From: CAZFUY01 sp964522445
Lineage (GTDB): Bacteria; Pseudomonadota; Gammaproteobacteria; SZUA-229
Length of the DNA: 27,408 nt
Assembly: GCA_964522445.1 (NCBI GenBank)
Contig: CAZFUY010000030.1
Coordinates: 1-27,408 of the forward strand
Reading direction: 5' to 3'
The position numbers and the translations under genes are program-made. The notes under the pieces were generated by a model that ran no database searches, was not told where the DNA came from, and worked only from the letters and a program-made list of their open reading frames with translations. Below, in pieces: positions 8,090-15,285 of the stretch; within the stretch, counting starts at the first letter, position 1; each line of letters opens with the position of its first letter.

Positions 8090-10630
8090 CTATGCCTTTA
8101 CAATCTTAACAGCGCATTTTTTGTAGTCTGTTTCTTTGGATAGCGGATCAGTCGCATCCAGAGTCACTTTGTTAATCAAACGACCTGCATCGAACCAGGG
8201 CACAAAGACCAGACCTTCAGGCACTTTGTTACGCCCACGAGTTTCGATCATGGCTTCAATTTCACCACGACGTGAAACAACCTTCGCTGCCATGCCTCGA
8301 CGCAAACCTCGTTTTTTCGCATCTTTTGGATGCATAAAGATTACCGCATCAGGGAATGCACGATACAGCTCTGGTACACGACGCGTCATAGAACCTGAAT
8401 GCCAGTGTTCCAGTACACGACCTGTGCATAACCACATATCGTATTCATTATCTGGACTTTCGGCAGCTGGCTCATAAGGTGCGGTAATAATATTGGCTTT
8501 GCCATCTTTTTTACCGTAGAACCTGATGCCTTCACCTTTTTTGACGTATGGATCATAACCTTCAGCATAACGCCAAAGAGTTTCTTTACCATTCACGACA
8601 GGCCAGCGTAAACCGCGGACTTTATGATAGGTATCAAAATCAGCCTGTTCATGACCTTTCTTAGGGCCTTCTAACTGGAAGCGACGGTACTCTTCGAACA
8701 AGCCTTTCTGTACATAGAAACCAAAGTGATCCATCTCATGATTGGTGTATTTATGACCACGAGTATCAGTTACCTGTTGTTTCTTAAACTTGTTAACCTG
8801 ACCGTTTTCAAATAGCACATCGTACATAGTCTTACCTTTGTACTGAGGTGATTTGGCTAATAAATCAGCAGGCCAGACTTCTTCCATCTTGAAGCGCTTG
8901 GAGAATTCCATTAACTGCCACAGATCAGATTTAGCCTCACCCGGTGCTGGCACTTGCTCACGCCAGAACTGTGTACGACGTTCAGCATTACCATAAGCCC
9001 CCTCTTTTTCTATCCACATAGCTGTTGGAAGAATAAGGTCAGCGGCCATAGCCGTAACCGTTGGATAAGGATCTGAAACAACAATAAAGTTATCTGGATT
9101 ACGATAACCCGGCAAACCTTCCTCATTCATATTAGGAGCGGCCTGCATATTGTTATTACACATTACCCAGTAAGCATTCAGCTTGCCATCTTTCAACATG
9201 CGATGCTGTTTAACGGCGTGATAACCTTTTTTGCCTGGAATTGTTTCAGCCGGTAGTTTCCAGATTTTTTCTGCAAACTGACGATGGCCTTTCTTCATGA
9301 TTACATAATCAGCAGGTAAGCGATGTACGAAAGTACCCACTTCGCGAGCTGTACCACAGGCTGAAGGCTGACCTGTTAATGAGAATGGACCATTACCAGG
9401 CTGTGAGATTTTGCCTGTTAATAAATGTACGTTATACATTAAACCGTTTGCCCAAACACCACGAGTATGCTGATTGAAACCCATGGTCCATAAAGAAGTA
9501 ATTTTCTTTTTAGGATCGGCATACAGTTTTGCTAAACGTAATAGATTGGCTTTTGGCACACCTGAAAGTTCATGTGCTTTTTCTAAGGTATAAGGCGCAA
9601 CTGATTTTTTATACTCTTCAAAAGAAATACTGCTTAGTTTGCCTTTATTGGCATTCTTTGCTTTCTTCTGTAATGGATGCGTTGGACGCAAGCCATAGCC
9701 AATATCTGTTGGCGTTTTCTTGAAGTTAACATGCTTGCTAACAAAATCTTTATCGTAAGCATTATTTTGAATAATATAATTTGCGATATAGTTAAGAATG
9801 GCCAGATCAGTTTGTGGTTTAAAGATCATGCCATTATCAGCAAGGTCAAAACAACGGTGCTCATAAGTAGACAATACGTGAACTTCACAACCCGGCTTGG
9901 TTAAACGCGTATCAGTAATACGCGTCCATAAAATAGGATGCATTTCCGCCATGTTTGAACCCCAAAGCACAAACGCATCACCATGCTCAAGGTCATCATA
10001 ACAACCCATGGGTTCATCAGAACCAAAACCACGAATAAATGCACCCACAGCCGAAGCCATGCAATGACGTGCATTTGGATCAATGTTATTTGTACGGAAA
10101 CCGGCTTTCATTAATTTAGAAGCGGCGTAGCCTTCCCAGACTGTCCACTGACCAGAACCAAACATACCCACACGAGAGGTCATTTTCTCTACAGGCTTGC
10201 CCTTGTTCTCCTCCATGGTTTTTTTCTGCGCGGCTTTAAATTTTTCAGCCATAACATCAAACGCTTCATCCCAGGATACTTCCTCGAAATCACCTTCTTT
10301 GTCATATTTACCATTGGTTTTGCGTAGTAATGGTTTGGTTAAGCGATCTTTACCGTACATAATTTTGGACAGGAAATAGCCCTTAATACAGTTTAAACCA
10401 CGGTTAACGGGTGCATCAGGATCACCCTGTGTGGCCACAACTTTGTCGTCTTTGGTGCCGATTAAAACACTGCAACCGGTACCACAAAAACGGCAAGCTG
10501 CCTTATCCCAGCGAATATCATCGCTGCCCTGGGCCATAGCCTCTTTAATACCCGGTATTGTTATACCGGCTGCTGCTGCAGTAGCTGCTATGGCATTCGT
10601 TTTCACGAAGTCACGCCGTGTCAATTTCAT
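8090..10630 (-). CDS. napA: NapA, periplasmic nitrate reductase catalytic subunit
   Basis: An 846-residue molybdenum bis-MGD enzyme that reduces nitrate to nitrite in the periplasm. It starts with a twin-arginine signal (TRRDFVK at residues 4-10) followed by an alanine-rich region. The 4Fe-4S cluster uses Cys46, Cys49, Cys53 and Cys81. The molybdenum ligand is most likely Cys190 in ARHCMASA, the NapA position, rather than the Asp used by NarG. The GQPSACGTAREVGTF segment and the C-terminal MopB domain with TGRVLEHWHSGSMTRR are typical. Length is close to the 828 residues of E. coli NapA, with a few extra loops. The ATG overlaps the napD stop (ATGA) and has a GGGGA ribosome site. Confidence 0.97.
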   Translation of the reverse strand: MKLTRRDFVKTNAIAATAAAAGITIPGIKEAMAQGSDDIRWDKAACRFCGTGCSVLIGTKDDKVVATQGDPDAPVNRGLNCIKGYFLSKIMYGKDRLTKPLLRKTNGKYDKEGDFEEVSWDEAFDVMAEKFKAAQKKTMEENKGKPVEKMTSRVGMFGSGQWTVWEGYAASKLMKAGFRTNNIDPNARHCMASAVGAFIRGFGSDEPMGCYDDLEHGDAFVLWGSNMAEMHPILWTRITDTRLTKPGCEVHVLSTYEHRCFDLADNGMIFKPQTDLAILNYIANYIIQNNAYDKDFVSKHVNFKKTPTDIGYGLRPTHPLQKKAKNANKGKLSSISFEEYKKSVAPYTLEKAHELSGVPKANLLRLAKLYADPKKKITSLWTMGFNQHTRGVWANGLMYNVHLLTGKISQPGNGPFSLTGQPSACGTAREVGTFVHRLPADYVIMKKGHRQFAEKIWKLPAETIPGKKGYHAVKQHRMLKDGKLNAYWVMCNNNMQAAPNMNEEGLPGYRNPDNFIVVSDPYPTVTAMAADLILPTAMWIEKEGAYGNAERRTQFWREQVPAPGEAKSDLWQLMEFSKRFKMEEVWPADLLAKSPQYKGKTMYDVLFENGQVNKFKKQQVTDTRGHKYTNHEMDHFGFYVQKGLFEEYRRFQLEGPKKGHEQADFDTYHKVRGLRWPVVNGKETLWRYAEGYDPYVKKGEGIRFYGKKDGKANIITAPYEPAAESPDNEYDMWLCTGRVLEHWHSGSMTRRVPELYRAFPDAVIFMHPKDAKKRGLRRGMAAKVVSRRGEIEAMIETRGRNKVPEGLVFVPWFDAGRLINKVTLDATDPLSKETDYKKCAVKIVKA

Positions 10631-10911
10631 GCTGACATCCCCTCATTGGTAGCTATAGTTTCATTTTCATTAATTTCATCACTAAACTGATAAATCATGG
10701 CCGCAGATAACACGCCTTTCATATGCTGAAAATCACTAATGGTATCTGCAATTTTTCGTCTGGTTTCATCCTCAACCGTTACCACTAACCGACCATCGTC
10801 GGTGGCCTGATGCACTTCTACGCCGTTTATTTCTAACAGGCTAGAGCGCACCTGATCGATGTGTTCAGTTCGAGTATGAACCAGCACACCACACACGTTG
10901 TAATCATTCAT
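10627..10911 (-). CDS. napD: NapD, NapA maturation chaperone
   Basis: A 94-residue cytoplasmic chaperone that binds the twin-arginine signal of NapA and holds back export until the cofactor is in place. The start, CGVLVHTRTEHIDQV, followed by INGVEVH and GRLVVTVE, is the ferredoxin-like beta-alpha-beta pattern of the NapD family. The length is normal (E. coli NapD is 87 residues). It overlaps napF upstream and napA downstream by four bases each, so the three are translationally coupled. Confidence 0.93.
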   Translation of the reverse strand: MNDYNVCGVLVHTRTEHIDQVRSSLLEINGVEVHQATDDGRLVVTVEDETRRKIADTISDFQHMKGVLSAAMIYQFSDEINENETIATNEGMSA

Positions 10912-11429
10912 GGATTGATCTCCAATTGATCATTAATTTGAAGTTTCTTCATCTCGATAGCTCCGATAGGGCAAAAAGAAATACATTCACCACAACCGTT
11001 ACATTCATCTGGATTCATTTCGACTGTGGCAGAACCACCCACCGTCATTTTGAATTTAATAGCACGTGACTCACACACGTCACCACAGGATCGACAAACC
11101 ACACCATTTTCAGACAAACAATTATTTTTAAATGTTGCCACCTGATTCCAGGGCTGCCGTTTATTTGATTGATTAATTAAGAGTGCCTGCGTAGGACATA
11201 TATCGACACAGACCTGACAGAAATCACATCCGCCTTTGGAATAATTTACTTCTGGAAAACCTGCGCTACCACGTTGCAAAATTTTTGAAGGGCAGGCATT
11301 AATGCATTTATCACAACGATCACAGGCATCAGTAAATAAGCTTTCTTCTATAGCCCAAGGCGGCCTGAAAGCGGCTTCAGCTTTGAAGTCGCCATGTAGA
11401 AACTGCATTCTATTTAACTGTTTTGCCAT
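10908..11429 (-). CDS. napF: NapF, cytoplasmic ferredoxin-type protein
   Basis: A cytoplasmic iron-sulfur protein thought to help maturation of NapA. From the ATG at 11429 it has 173 residues. It shows the LNRMQFLHGDF and FRPPWA segments that match the family N terminus, then cysteine groups CDRCDKCINACP, CDFCQVCVDICP, CRSCGDVC and CNGCGECISFCP. A TTG four codons upstream (11441) also keeps the frame open, but I prefer the ATG because it fits the family start. An AAGG lies only three bases before it, so the ribosome site is weak. It is the first gene of the nap operon, behind the FNR-type box at 11496-11509. Confidence 0.92.
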   Translation of the reverse strand: MAKQLNRMQFLHGDFKAEAAFRPPWAIEESLFTDACDRCDKCINACPSKILQRGSAGFPEVNYSKGGCDFCQVCVDICPTQALLINQSNKRQPWNQVATFKNNCLSENGVVCRSCGDVCESRAIKFKMTVGGSATVEMNPDECNGCGECISFCPIGAIEMKKLQINDQLEINP

Positions 11430-11495
11430 AAACCTTGCCAAACACAGCAGTGTTGCTGCATCGCTAAATTAGGCTCTTTTTGTGTGGAATTAAAT

Positions 11496-11509
11496 TTGAC
11501 TTTGGTCAA
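11496..11509 (-). promoter_or_regulatory. FNR/CRP-family box before napF
   Basis: TTGAC-TTTG-GTCAA is a perfectly symmetric 14-base site that fits the FNR/DNR/NNR-type pattern (TTGAY-N4-RTCAA). Its centre is about 73 bases from the napF ATG. That leaves room for a start site near 11461, which would place the box close to the usual activating position of -41.5. It supports oxygen- or nitrogen-oxide-responsive control of nap. Confidence 0.7.
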
Positions 11510-11762
11510 TTTACTATCAGCATATAAACGGGTTCTAATTTTTTTATAAATTTAATTGATCTAGTGCAAAAACTTTTGGATTACGCCTAATGCCATCAGG
11601 CAATAAACACCATCAAAAATTATTATCAGGAAGGATATATAGTATCAACTCAAAGAAAGCGCAATAGCGCGAGTCACAATGAACACCAAACAGAGTTAAA
11701 TTAGCTCTTCCCAGGGTTCAGAGCTAAATCTGTACAGATCATAACGGAGGCATAAATAGTAA

Positions 11763-11777
11763 GAGACCTTTGCACGA
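11763..11777 (+). repeat. Solo end of the GAGACCTTTGCACGA element
   Basis: The same 15 bases as at 5121, in the same orientation. Sixteen bases further on, at about 11791-11796, AAGTCTC gives a partial inverted match to its first bases, too short to call a complete element. It lies between the cytochrome b gene and nap. Confidence 0.6.
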
Positions 11778-11799
11778 TACATTCGCGAAAAGTCTCAGT

Positions 11800-11816
11800 A
11801 AAAAAGCGATGCTTTT
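11800..11816 (-). terminator. Weak hairpin at the end of the cytochrome b gene
   Basis: On the minus strand AAAGC-ATC-GCTTTTTT forms a short stem ending in six T, overlapping the stop codon of the cytochrome b561-type gene. The stem is only five to six base pairs, so this is tentative. Confidence 0.3.
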
Positions 11817-12567
11817 AATCATCAGTATCAATGGGTCTTTTTGAAAACATTTTATTCCCTGTAAACATCGCAGATACCAGTCCATTTCTTTCTCTTATTT
11901 CAGATACAACAACACCTAAAATATGCAAAAAGATAGCGCCTAACAGGGTGTAGAACGCATATTTATGTAAGGTTATAAATGGTTTTCTGAAGGCTCTCAT
12001 TTCTTTATAACTTTCTGCATTCACATTTTCTTTTGAGCCCGGTTTCAAATCAGCCATTTTGCTATGATCGTCTATCACCCATTCTGCTATTTCATGGCCT
12101 ATAGGTGGAAAATATAAATCAGTACCCGCCAGCACAAGCCCGGTAACAGCCTGTGTACCAAGTAATAAAAACAAAAACGCAACCATTAACCTTGCAACAG
12201 GGTTATGACCTAAATAACCGGGTGGATGCCCTTCTTTTATACCTTTGACATACTGCTTTAAAGACTCATTATATTTTTTTCCAATGGGTAATATTGCACC
12301 CAGTCTGGAATATTTATTTCCCAGAAAAAACCAGATGAATCGCCAGGTTAGATTAAGCGCAAAAATATATCCCAGATAGACGTGTATGGTCTTAAGTAAA
12401 ATCTTGCCATCACCACTAACACCGAAGTTTTTATTAAAGTAGATAACCAGCCCAACACCAATTAAACCAATAATGCATATAACATTGACCCAGTGGAATA
12501 TTCTGACTGATCGATCCCAAACCGAATAGGCACTAAACTTAGCCTGAATATTATTAGGTTCCTGCAT
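11815..12567 (-). CDS. Cytochrome b561-type membrane protein
   Basis: A 250-residue inner-membrane b-type cytochrome of the hydrogenase-type (HydC/HupC-like) b561 domain family. It begins with a short soluble end and the VWDRSVRIFHWVN motif, whose His in FHW is a typical heme ligand. Four to five hydrophobic helices follow, with further histidines in IHVYLGY, LHKYAFY and ILHILG. Such proteins shuttle electrons between quinones and a periplasmic partner. No hydrogenase or obvious partner is encoded beside it. It stands alone, with a repeat on each side, so a link with nap is possible but unproven. The ATG at 12567 has an AGGA ribosome site ten bases upstream. Confidence 0.82.
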   Translation of the reverse strand: MQEPNNIQAKFSAYSVWDRSVRIFHWVNVICIIGLIGVGLVIYFNKNFGVSGDGKILLKTIHVYLGYIFALNLTWRFIWFFLGNKYSRLGAILPIGKKYNESLKQYVKGIKEGHPPGYLGHNPVARLMVAFLFLLLGTQAVTGLVLAGTDLYFPPIGHEIAEWVIDDHSKMADLKPGSKENVNAESYKEMRAFRKPFITLHKYAFYTLLGAIFLHILGVVVSEIRERNGLVSAMFTGNKMFSKRPIDTDD

Positions 12568-12666
12568 ATTTTTTATCCTGGATTAAATAAATGACACACA
12601 TACATGCATCTAACAGTCTTTAATGCTAAATCAATTAAGGTAAAAAAAGAAATAATTTTTTTATAA

Positions 12667-12862
12667 GAGAGCTTTGCACGATGCTAATCCTGTCATCCCG
12701 GCATGCTTTTGAACCGAGATCTAGGGATACTCTGATTAAGTATGGTTAGAATTAATCAGAGTATCCCTAGTGCTTTAAAGCACTAATAGTCACTAGATTC
12801 CTGCTAGAAGCATGCAGGAACGACGATAAAAACGGTATAATTTTATTTCCTACAAAGGTCTC
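12667..12862. mobile_element. MITE-like element with TATAA duplication
   Basis: A 196-base element without coding capacity. The ends are inverted (GAGAGCTTTGCA at the left, complement GAGACCTTTGTA at the right) and the unit is flanked on both sides by TATAA, a likely five-base target duplication. Inside are two diverged inverted arms containing GCATGCTTTT and AGAAGCATGC. Between them lies a perfect 19-base-pair stem (CTAGGGATACTCTGATTAA, 12721-12739, against 12752-12770) with a 12-base loop. It resembles ends of IS5-like elements from memory, but the parent transposase is not in this window. Confidence 0.75.
12721..12770. repeat. Perfect 19-bp stem nested in the MITE-like element
   Basis: CTAGGGATACTCTGATTAA pairs perfectly with its complement across a 12-base loop. 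The second copy of the element at 21282 has no such stem at this place, so it seems to be a later insertion or an expanded arm in this copy. Immediately after it comes the short palindrome TGCTTTAAAGCA. Confidence 0.75.
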
Positions 12863-12911
12863 TATAAATATTTAATCTCTGCAATAAACAGGCTTGCAGT
12901 AGTTTTTTAAA

Positions 12912-14171
12912 TCAGGATTTAACTTTATTAATAATCAAGGAAACTTTCTGACCTGGTTTCACTTCCACATTAGTCACCTCGCCATAGATGTCACCCGCAG
13001 CCGAACCGGCCACACCTGAGCGGGAAATTTTAGCGCCCACTATAACGCGATCAAAGTTAGATAGTTTCATTGTAGGCATCATGGCCATTTCATCATTTAA
13101 GTTAATGGTAAAAGGTAAAGATGAAACAGTCTGCTTACTCGCTGCCAGCGGCATAGGAGGCCCTGCAACGGCTTTAGCATAAACAAAAACCACATCATTA
13201 GCTGATACTTTATTCTTAAATTCATCGCCTAAAGATACTGATACCTGAATCTCCACCGTGGCAGCAAGCTGTTTATATTTTTTAGCCACTTTATCTTCAA
13301 CAGATTTAGCTACCGCATCAATTTCACCTGCTGTTAAATTCTGTTCTGATTTGGCAATTAAGCCATGCAGCTGTGATAAATACTCTGGATTACTCGCCAG
13401 CATAGGTTGCAGTATTAAAAAGTGTTTTAATGAAGTTTTAAATTCTTTGGCTTCTACAGCCGCCATTCCCGCCATCCATAACGCCTGTTGATTATCTGGC
13501 TCGATGGTTAATGCTTTTTCTATTGCCTCTCGAGGCTCACCTGCCAAACTGCCTTTTCTGCTCATAGCCAGAGCATCCGCATAATAAACTAGAACATTGG
13601 CGTTATCGGTAATTAACTCTGTGGTTTTTTTATAGGCAGCAACAGCTTTATCATAATGCTTCAGCGTCATGTAAGTTCTTGCCAGCATAAACCAGCCTTC
13701 GGCATTATCAGGCTCATTTTTTAAACGAGCCGCTAACTGTACTACCGCATCATCCAGAGAAAGCTTCGGCGCATCATTAGTAACCTGCTGCGATACTTTT
13801 TTCCCGTCAATGGCATCAAACTGACCTAACTGCGTATATAGAAGAACAGATACAACAGGTATTGCAATAGCTAATAACAAAGCAACAGGCATGGAATTCT
13901 GTTCTGTTATTTGCTGTTGATTATCTGCTGAAACAGATAAATCCAGTGCAAGATTATTTTCCAGCTCCTGTTTGGCCTGCTCAAAATTTTGCTGTGATAA
14001 CTCACCATTTTCCAGCAACTGTTTTAACTCATCAAGACGATCACGGGCGATCTGTGTATTTAGCTCATCAAAATTATTTCCCTGCAAACTATTTTTTCTA
14101 AGCAATACAGGCACAATAAAAGCCAGTGCTAATATAATTAATAAACTAATTGTTATTACAAATTCCAACAT
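12912..14171 (-). CDS. ccmI: CcmI, apocytochrome c chaperone with TPR
   Basis: The last gene of System I cytochrome c maturation. CcmI binds the C terminus of apocytochromes and presents them to CcmFH for heme ligation. From the ATG at 14171 it has 419 residues; a TTG four codons upstream is less likely because the TGAGAA ribosome site overlaps it. The N-terminal helix (residues 1-25) and a second helix near 95-112 bound a coiled-coil cytoplasmic loop. Then TPR units run from about 150 to 280 (WFMLARTYMTLKHYDKAVAAYKK is the clearest). A beta-rich C-terminal periplasmic domain ends the protein, as in long CcmI/CycH proteins. It lies about 38 bases after ccmH. Confidence 0.9.
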   Translation of the reverse strand: MLEFVITISLLIILALAFIVPVLLRKNSLQGNNFDELNTQIARDRLDELKQLLENGELSQQNFEQAKQELENNLALDLSVSADNQQQITEQNSMPVALLLAIAIPVVSVLLYTQLGQFDAIDGKKVSQQVTNDAPKLSLDDAVVQLAARLKNEPDNAEGWFMLARTYMTLKHYDKAVAAYKKTTELITDNANVLVYYADALAMSRKGSLAGEPREAIEKALTIEPDNQQALWMAGMAAVEAKEFKTSLKHFLILQPMLASNPEYLSQLHGLIAKSEQNLTAGEIDAVAKSVEDKVAKKYKQLAATVEIQVSVSLGDEFKNKVSANDVVFVYAKAVAGPPMPLAASKQTVSSLPFTINLNDEMAMMPTMKLSNFDRVIVGAKISRSGVAGSAAGDIYGEVTNVEVKPGQKVSLIINKVKS

Positions 14172-14209
14172 ATATATTCTCAAAAATTTTCTTTTAAATT
14201 ACAGGTTTT

Positions 14210-14758
14210 TTATTCATCCAATAATGAATGTGCTTTGTGTTTCTGTTGTTCAGATAATTCAACATCATCTGGCTGCTTCTGCTTTCGCATAAACGAAACC
14301 ACCACAAACCCAGCAACGATAAAAAATAATACCGGGCCAAACCAGAGCAAATATGTTGTTGTTTTTAACGGTGGTCGATACATAACAAAGTCACCATAAC
14401 GGGAAACCATGTAATCCACTATTTCATCACGACTAGAACCTTTTTCCAGCATCTCAATGACCTGGCGTCTTAAATCCTGTGCAAGCTCTGCGTTTGAATC
14501 CGCCAGGTTCTGGTTCTGACAAACTAAACAACGTAACTCATGAATTAAAACTTTGTAGTCTGCTTCCATTTGCTCATTGGCAAATGTCAGGCTCTCTATT
14601 TTTGCCTGTACCGAAAAAGAAAAAATAAAAAACATAACTGATATAGAAACGCAGAGGCGCAGTGATTTCTGTATTTGTTTATATGCTTCACATATAAACA
14701 GGCTATTATTTATTCCTCTGAGGCTCTGTGACTCTGCATCAAATCTTTTAGCTCTCAT
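14210..14758 (-). CDS. ccmH: CcmH, cytochrome c thioreductase, repeat in its leader
   Basis: A 182-residue membrane-anchored periplasmic thiol protein that reduces apocytochrome cysteines before heme ligation. The redox motif is LRCLVC (Cys77 and Cys80), followed by QNQNLADSNAELAQDLR and one C-terminal helix, all typical of CcmH/CycL. The start at 14758 overlaps the ccmG stop in an ATGA, which argues strongly for it. The oddity is the leader: residues 7-37 are encoded by a palindromic repeat (14649-14738) and do not look like a signal peptide, while the hydrophobic stretch SISVMFFIFSFSVQA follows it. Most CcmH leaders are about 20 residues, so about 30 extra residues appear to have been inserted in frame. 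Confidence 0.92.
   Translation of the reverse strand: MRAKRFDAESQSLRGINNSLFICEAYKQIQKSLRLCVSISVMFFIFSFSVQAKIESLTFANEQMEADYKVLIHELRCLVCQNQNLADSNAELAQDLRRQVIEMLEKGSSRDEIVDYMVSRYGDFVMYRPPLKTTTYLLWFGPVLFFIVAGFVVVSFMRKQKQPDDVELSEQQKHKAHSLLDE
14649..14738. repeat. Palindromic CGCAGAGGCGCAGTG repeat inside ccmH
   Basis: The left arm ACGCAGAGGCGCAGTG is mirrored by diverged GAGGCTCTGTGACTCTGC at the right. In between lies a perfect nine-base-pair stem, GTTTATATG-CTTCA-CATATAAAC (14677-14699). The arms resemble the dispersed CGCAGAGGCGCAGAG repeats found in many bacterial genomes (from memory). It sits wholly inside the 5' end of ccmH without breaking the frame. Confidence 0.65.
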
Positions 14759-15285
14759 CCCTGCTCCGCCTGTAATTTTCTGACTAAAGGCAATAGCCTC
14801 TCCTCCAGTATTTCATAATAAATTGGCCCGGCATGTTTATCACGAATCACACCTTTTTTATCAATAATAAAAGTTTCTGGCGTGCCATAAACACCGTAAT
14901 CAATACCGGTACGGCCTTCAGCATCCACGGCATTTACCACATAGGGATTACCCAGTTGTTTTAACCAGGCTTTGGCCGGGCCATTTTCATCTTTGTAGTT
15001 CAGACCCACAATGGGTACTTCACCTGTTTTTGCCAGAGCCATTAAGGTTTTATGTTCAGAGCGACAGGATACACACCAGGTTGCCCAGACATTAAGCATC
15101 CACACCTTACCGAGCATGTCTTTATTAGAAATGCTCATTTCAGGGTATTGCAACTGTGGCAATGAAAATTCTGGCGCGGGTTTATCAATCAACACTGAGG
15201 GAATGTCGCGTGGATTAAGACTTAAACCCATATACAACAAAACCATTAAAACAATAAAACCAATGGGAACTAAAAAACGTGACAC
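14755..15285 (-). CDS. ccmG: CcmG/DsbE, thiol:disulfide oxidoreductase
   Basis: A 176-residue thioredoxin-fold protein tethered to the inner membrane by one N-terminal helix (residues 5-22). It reduces CcmH and apocytochromes in the periplasm. The active site is WATWCVSC with Cys71 and Cys74. The cis-proline segment YGTPETFIID and the glutamate-rich pattern around it mark the CcmG branch rather than thioredoxin. The start is GTG at 15285, sharing one base with the ccmF stop (TAGTG). It overlaps ccmH by four bases, so translation of ccmF, ccmG and ccmH is coupled. Confidence 0.94.
   Translation of the reverse strand: MSRFLVPIGFIVLMVLLYMGLSLNPRDIPSVLIDKPAPEFSLPQLQYPEMSISNKDMLGKVWMLNVWATWCVSCRSEHKTLMALAKTGEVPIVGLNYKDENGPAKAWLKQLGNPYVVNAVDAEGRTGIDYGVYGTPETFIIDKKGVIRDKHAGPIYYEILEERLLPLVRKLQAEQG

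Larger units (their letters stand above)
11442..11814. other. nap upstream region, no gene seen
   Basis: A 373-base region without a supported gene. It contains the FNR-type box, an inverted repeat (TTAGCTCT with AGAGCTAA, 11701-11727), and a good ribosome-site-like AACGGAGG at about 11743-11750 on the plus strand with no gene behind it. A seven-codon plus-strand frame (ATG at 11680, stop six codons on) may be chance. The solo repeat end at 11763 begins just where the coding start of a plus-strand gene would be expected. Confidence 0.5.
12568..12911. other. Gap holding a complete MITE-like element
   Basis: This 344-base gap between ccmI and the cytochrome b gene is mostly filled by the repeat at 12667-12862. 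The remainder is A- and T-rich and holds a small hairpin at 12879-12899 (CTGCAA with TTGCAG) whose T run is on the plus strand. Confidence 0.5.

Noticed and set aside
8136..8477. Long frames on the strand opposite napA and several other genes
   Set aside because: They are antisense to well-identified genes, have no ribosome sites and resemble no family.
12879..12910. Hairpin CTGCAA/TTGCAG followed by TTTTTT as a terminator
   Set aside because: The T run is on the plus strand, where no gene precedes it. On the minus strand, where ccmI ends, there is no T tract.
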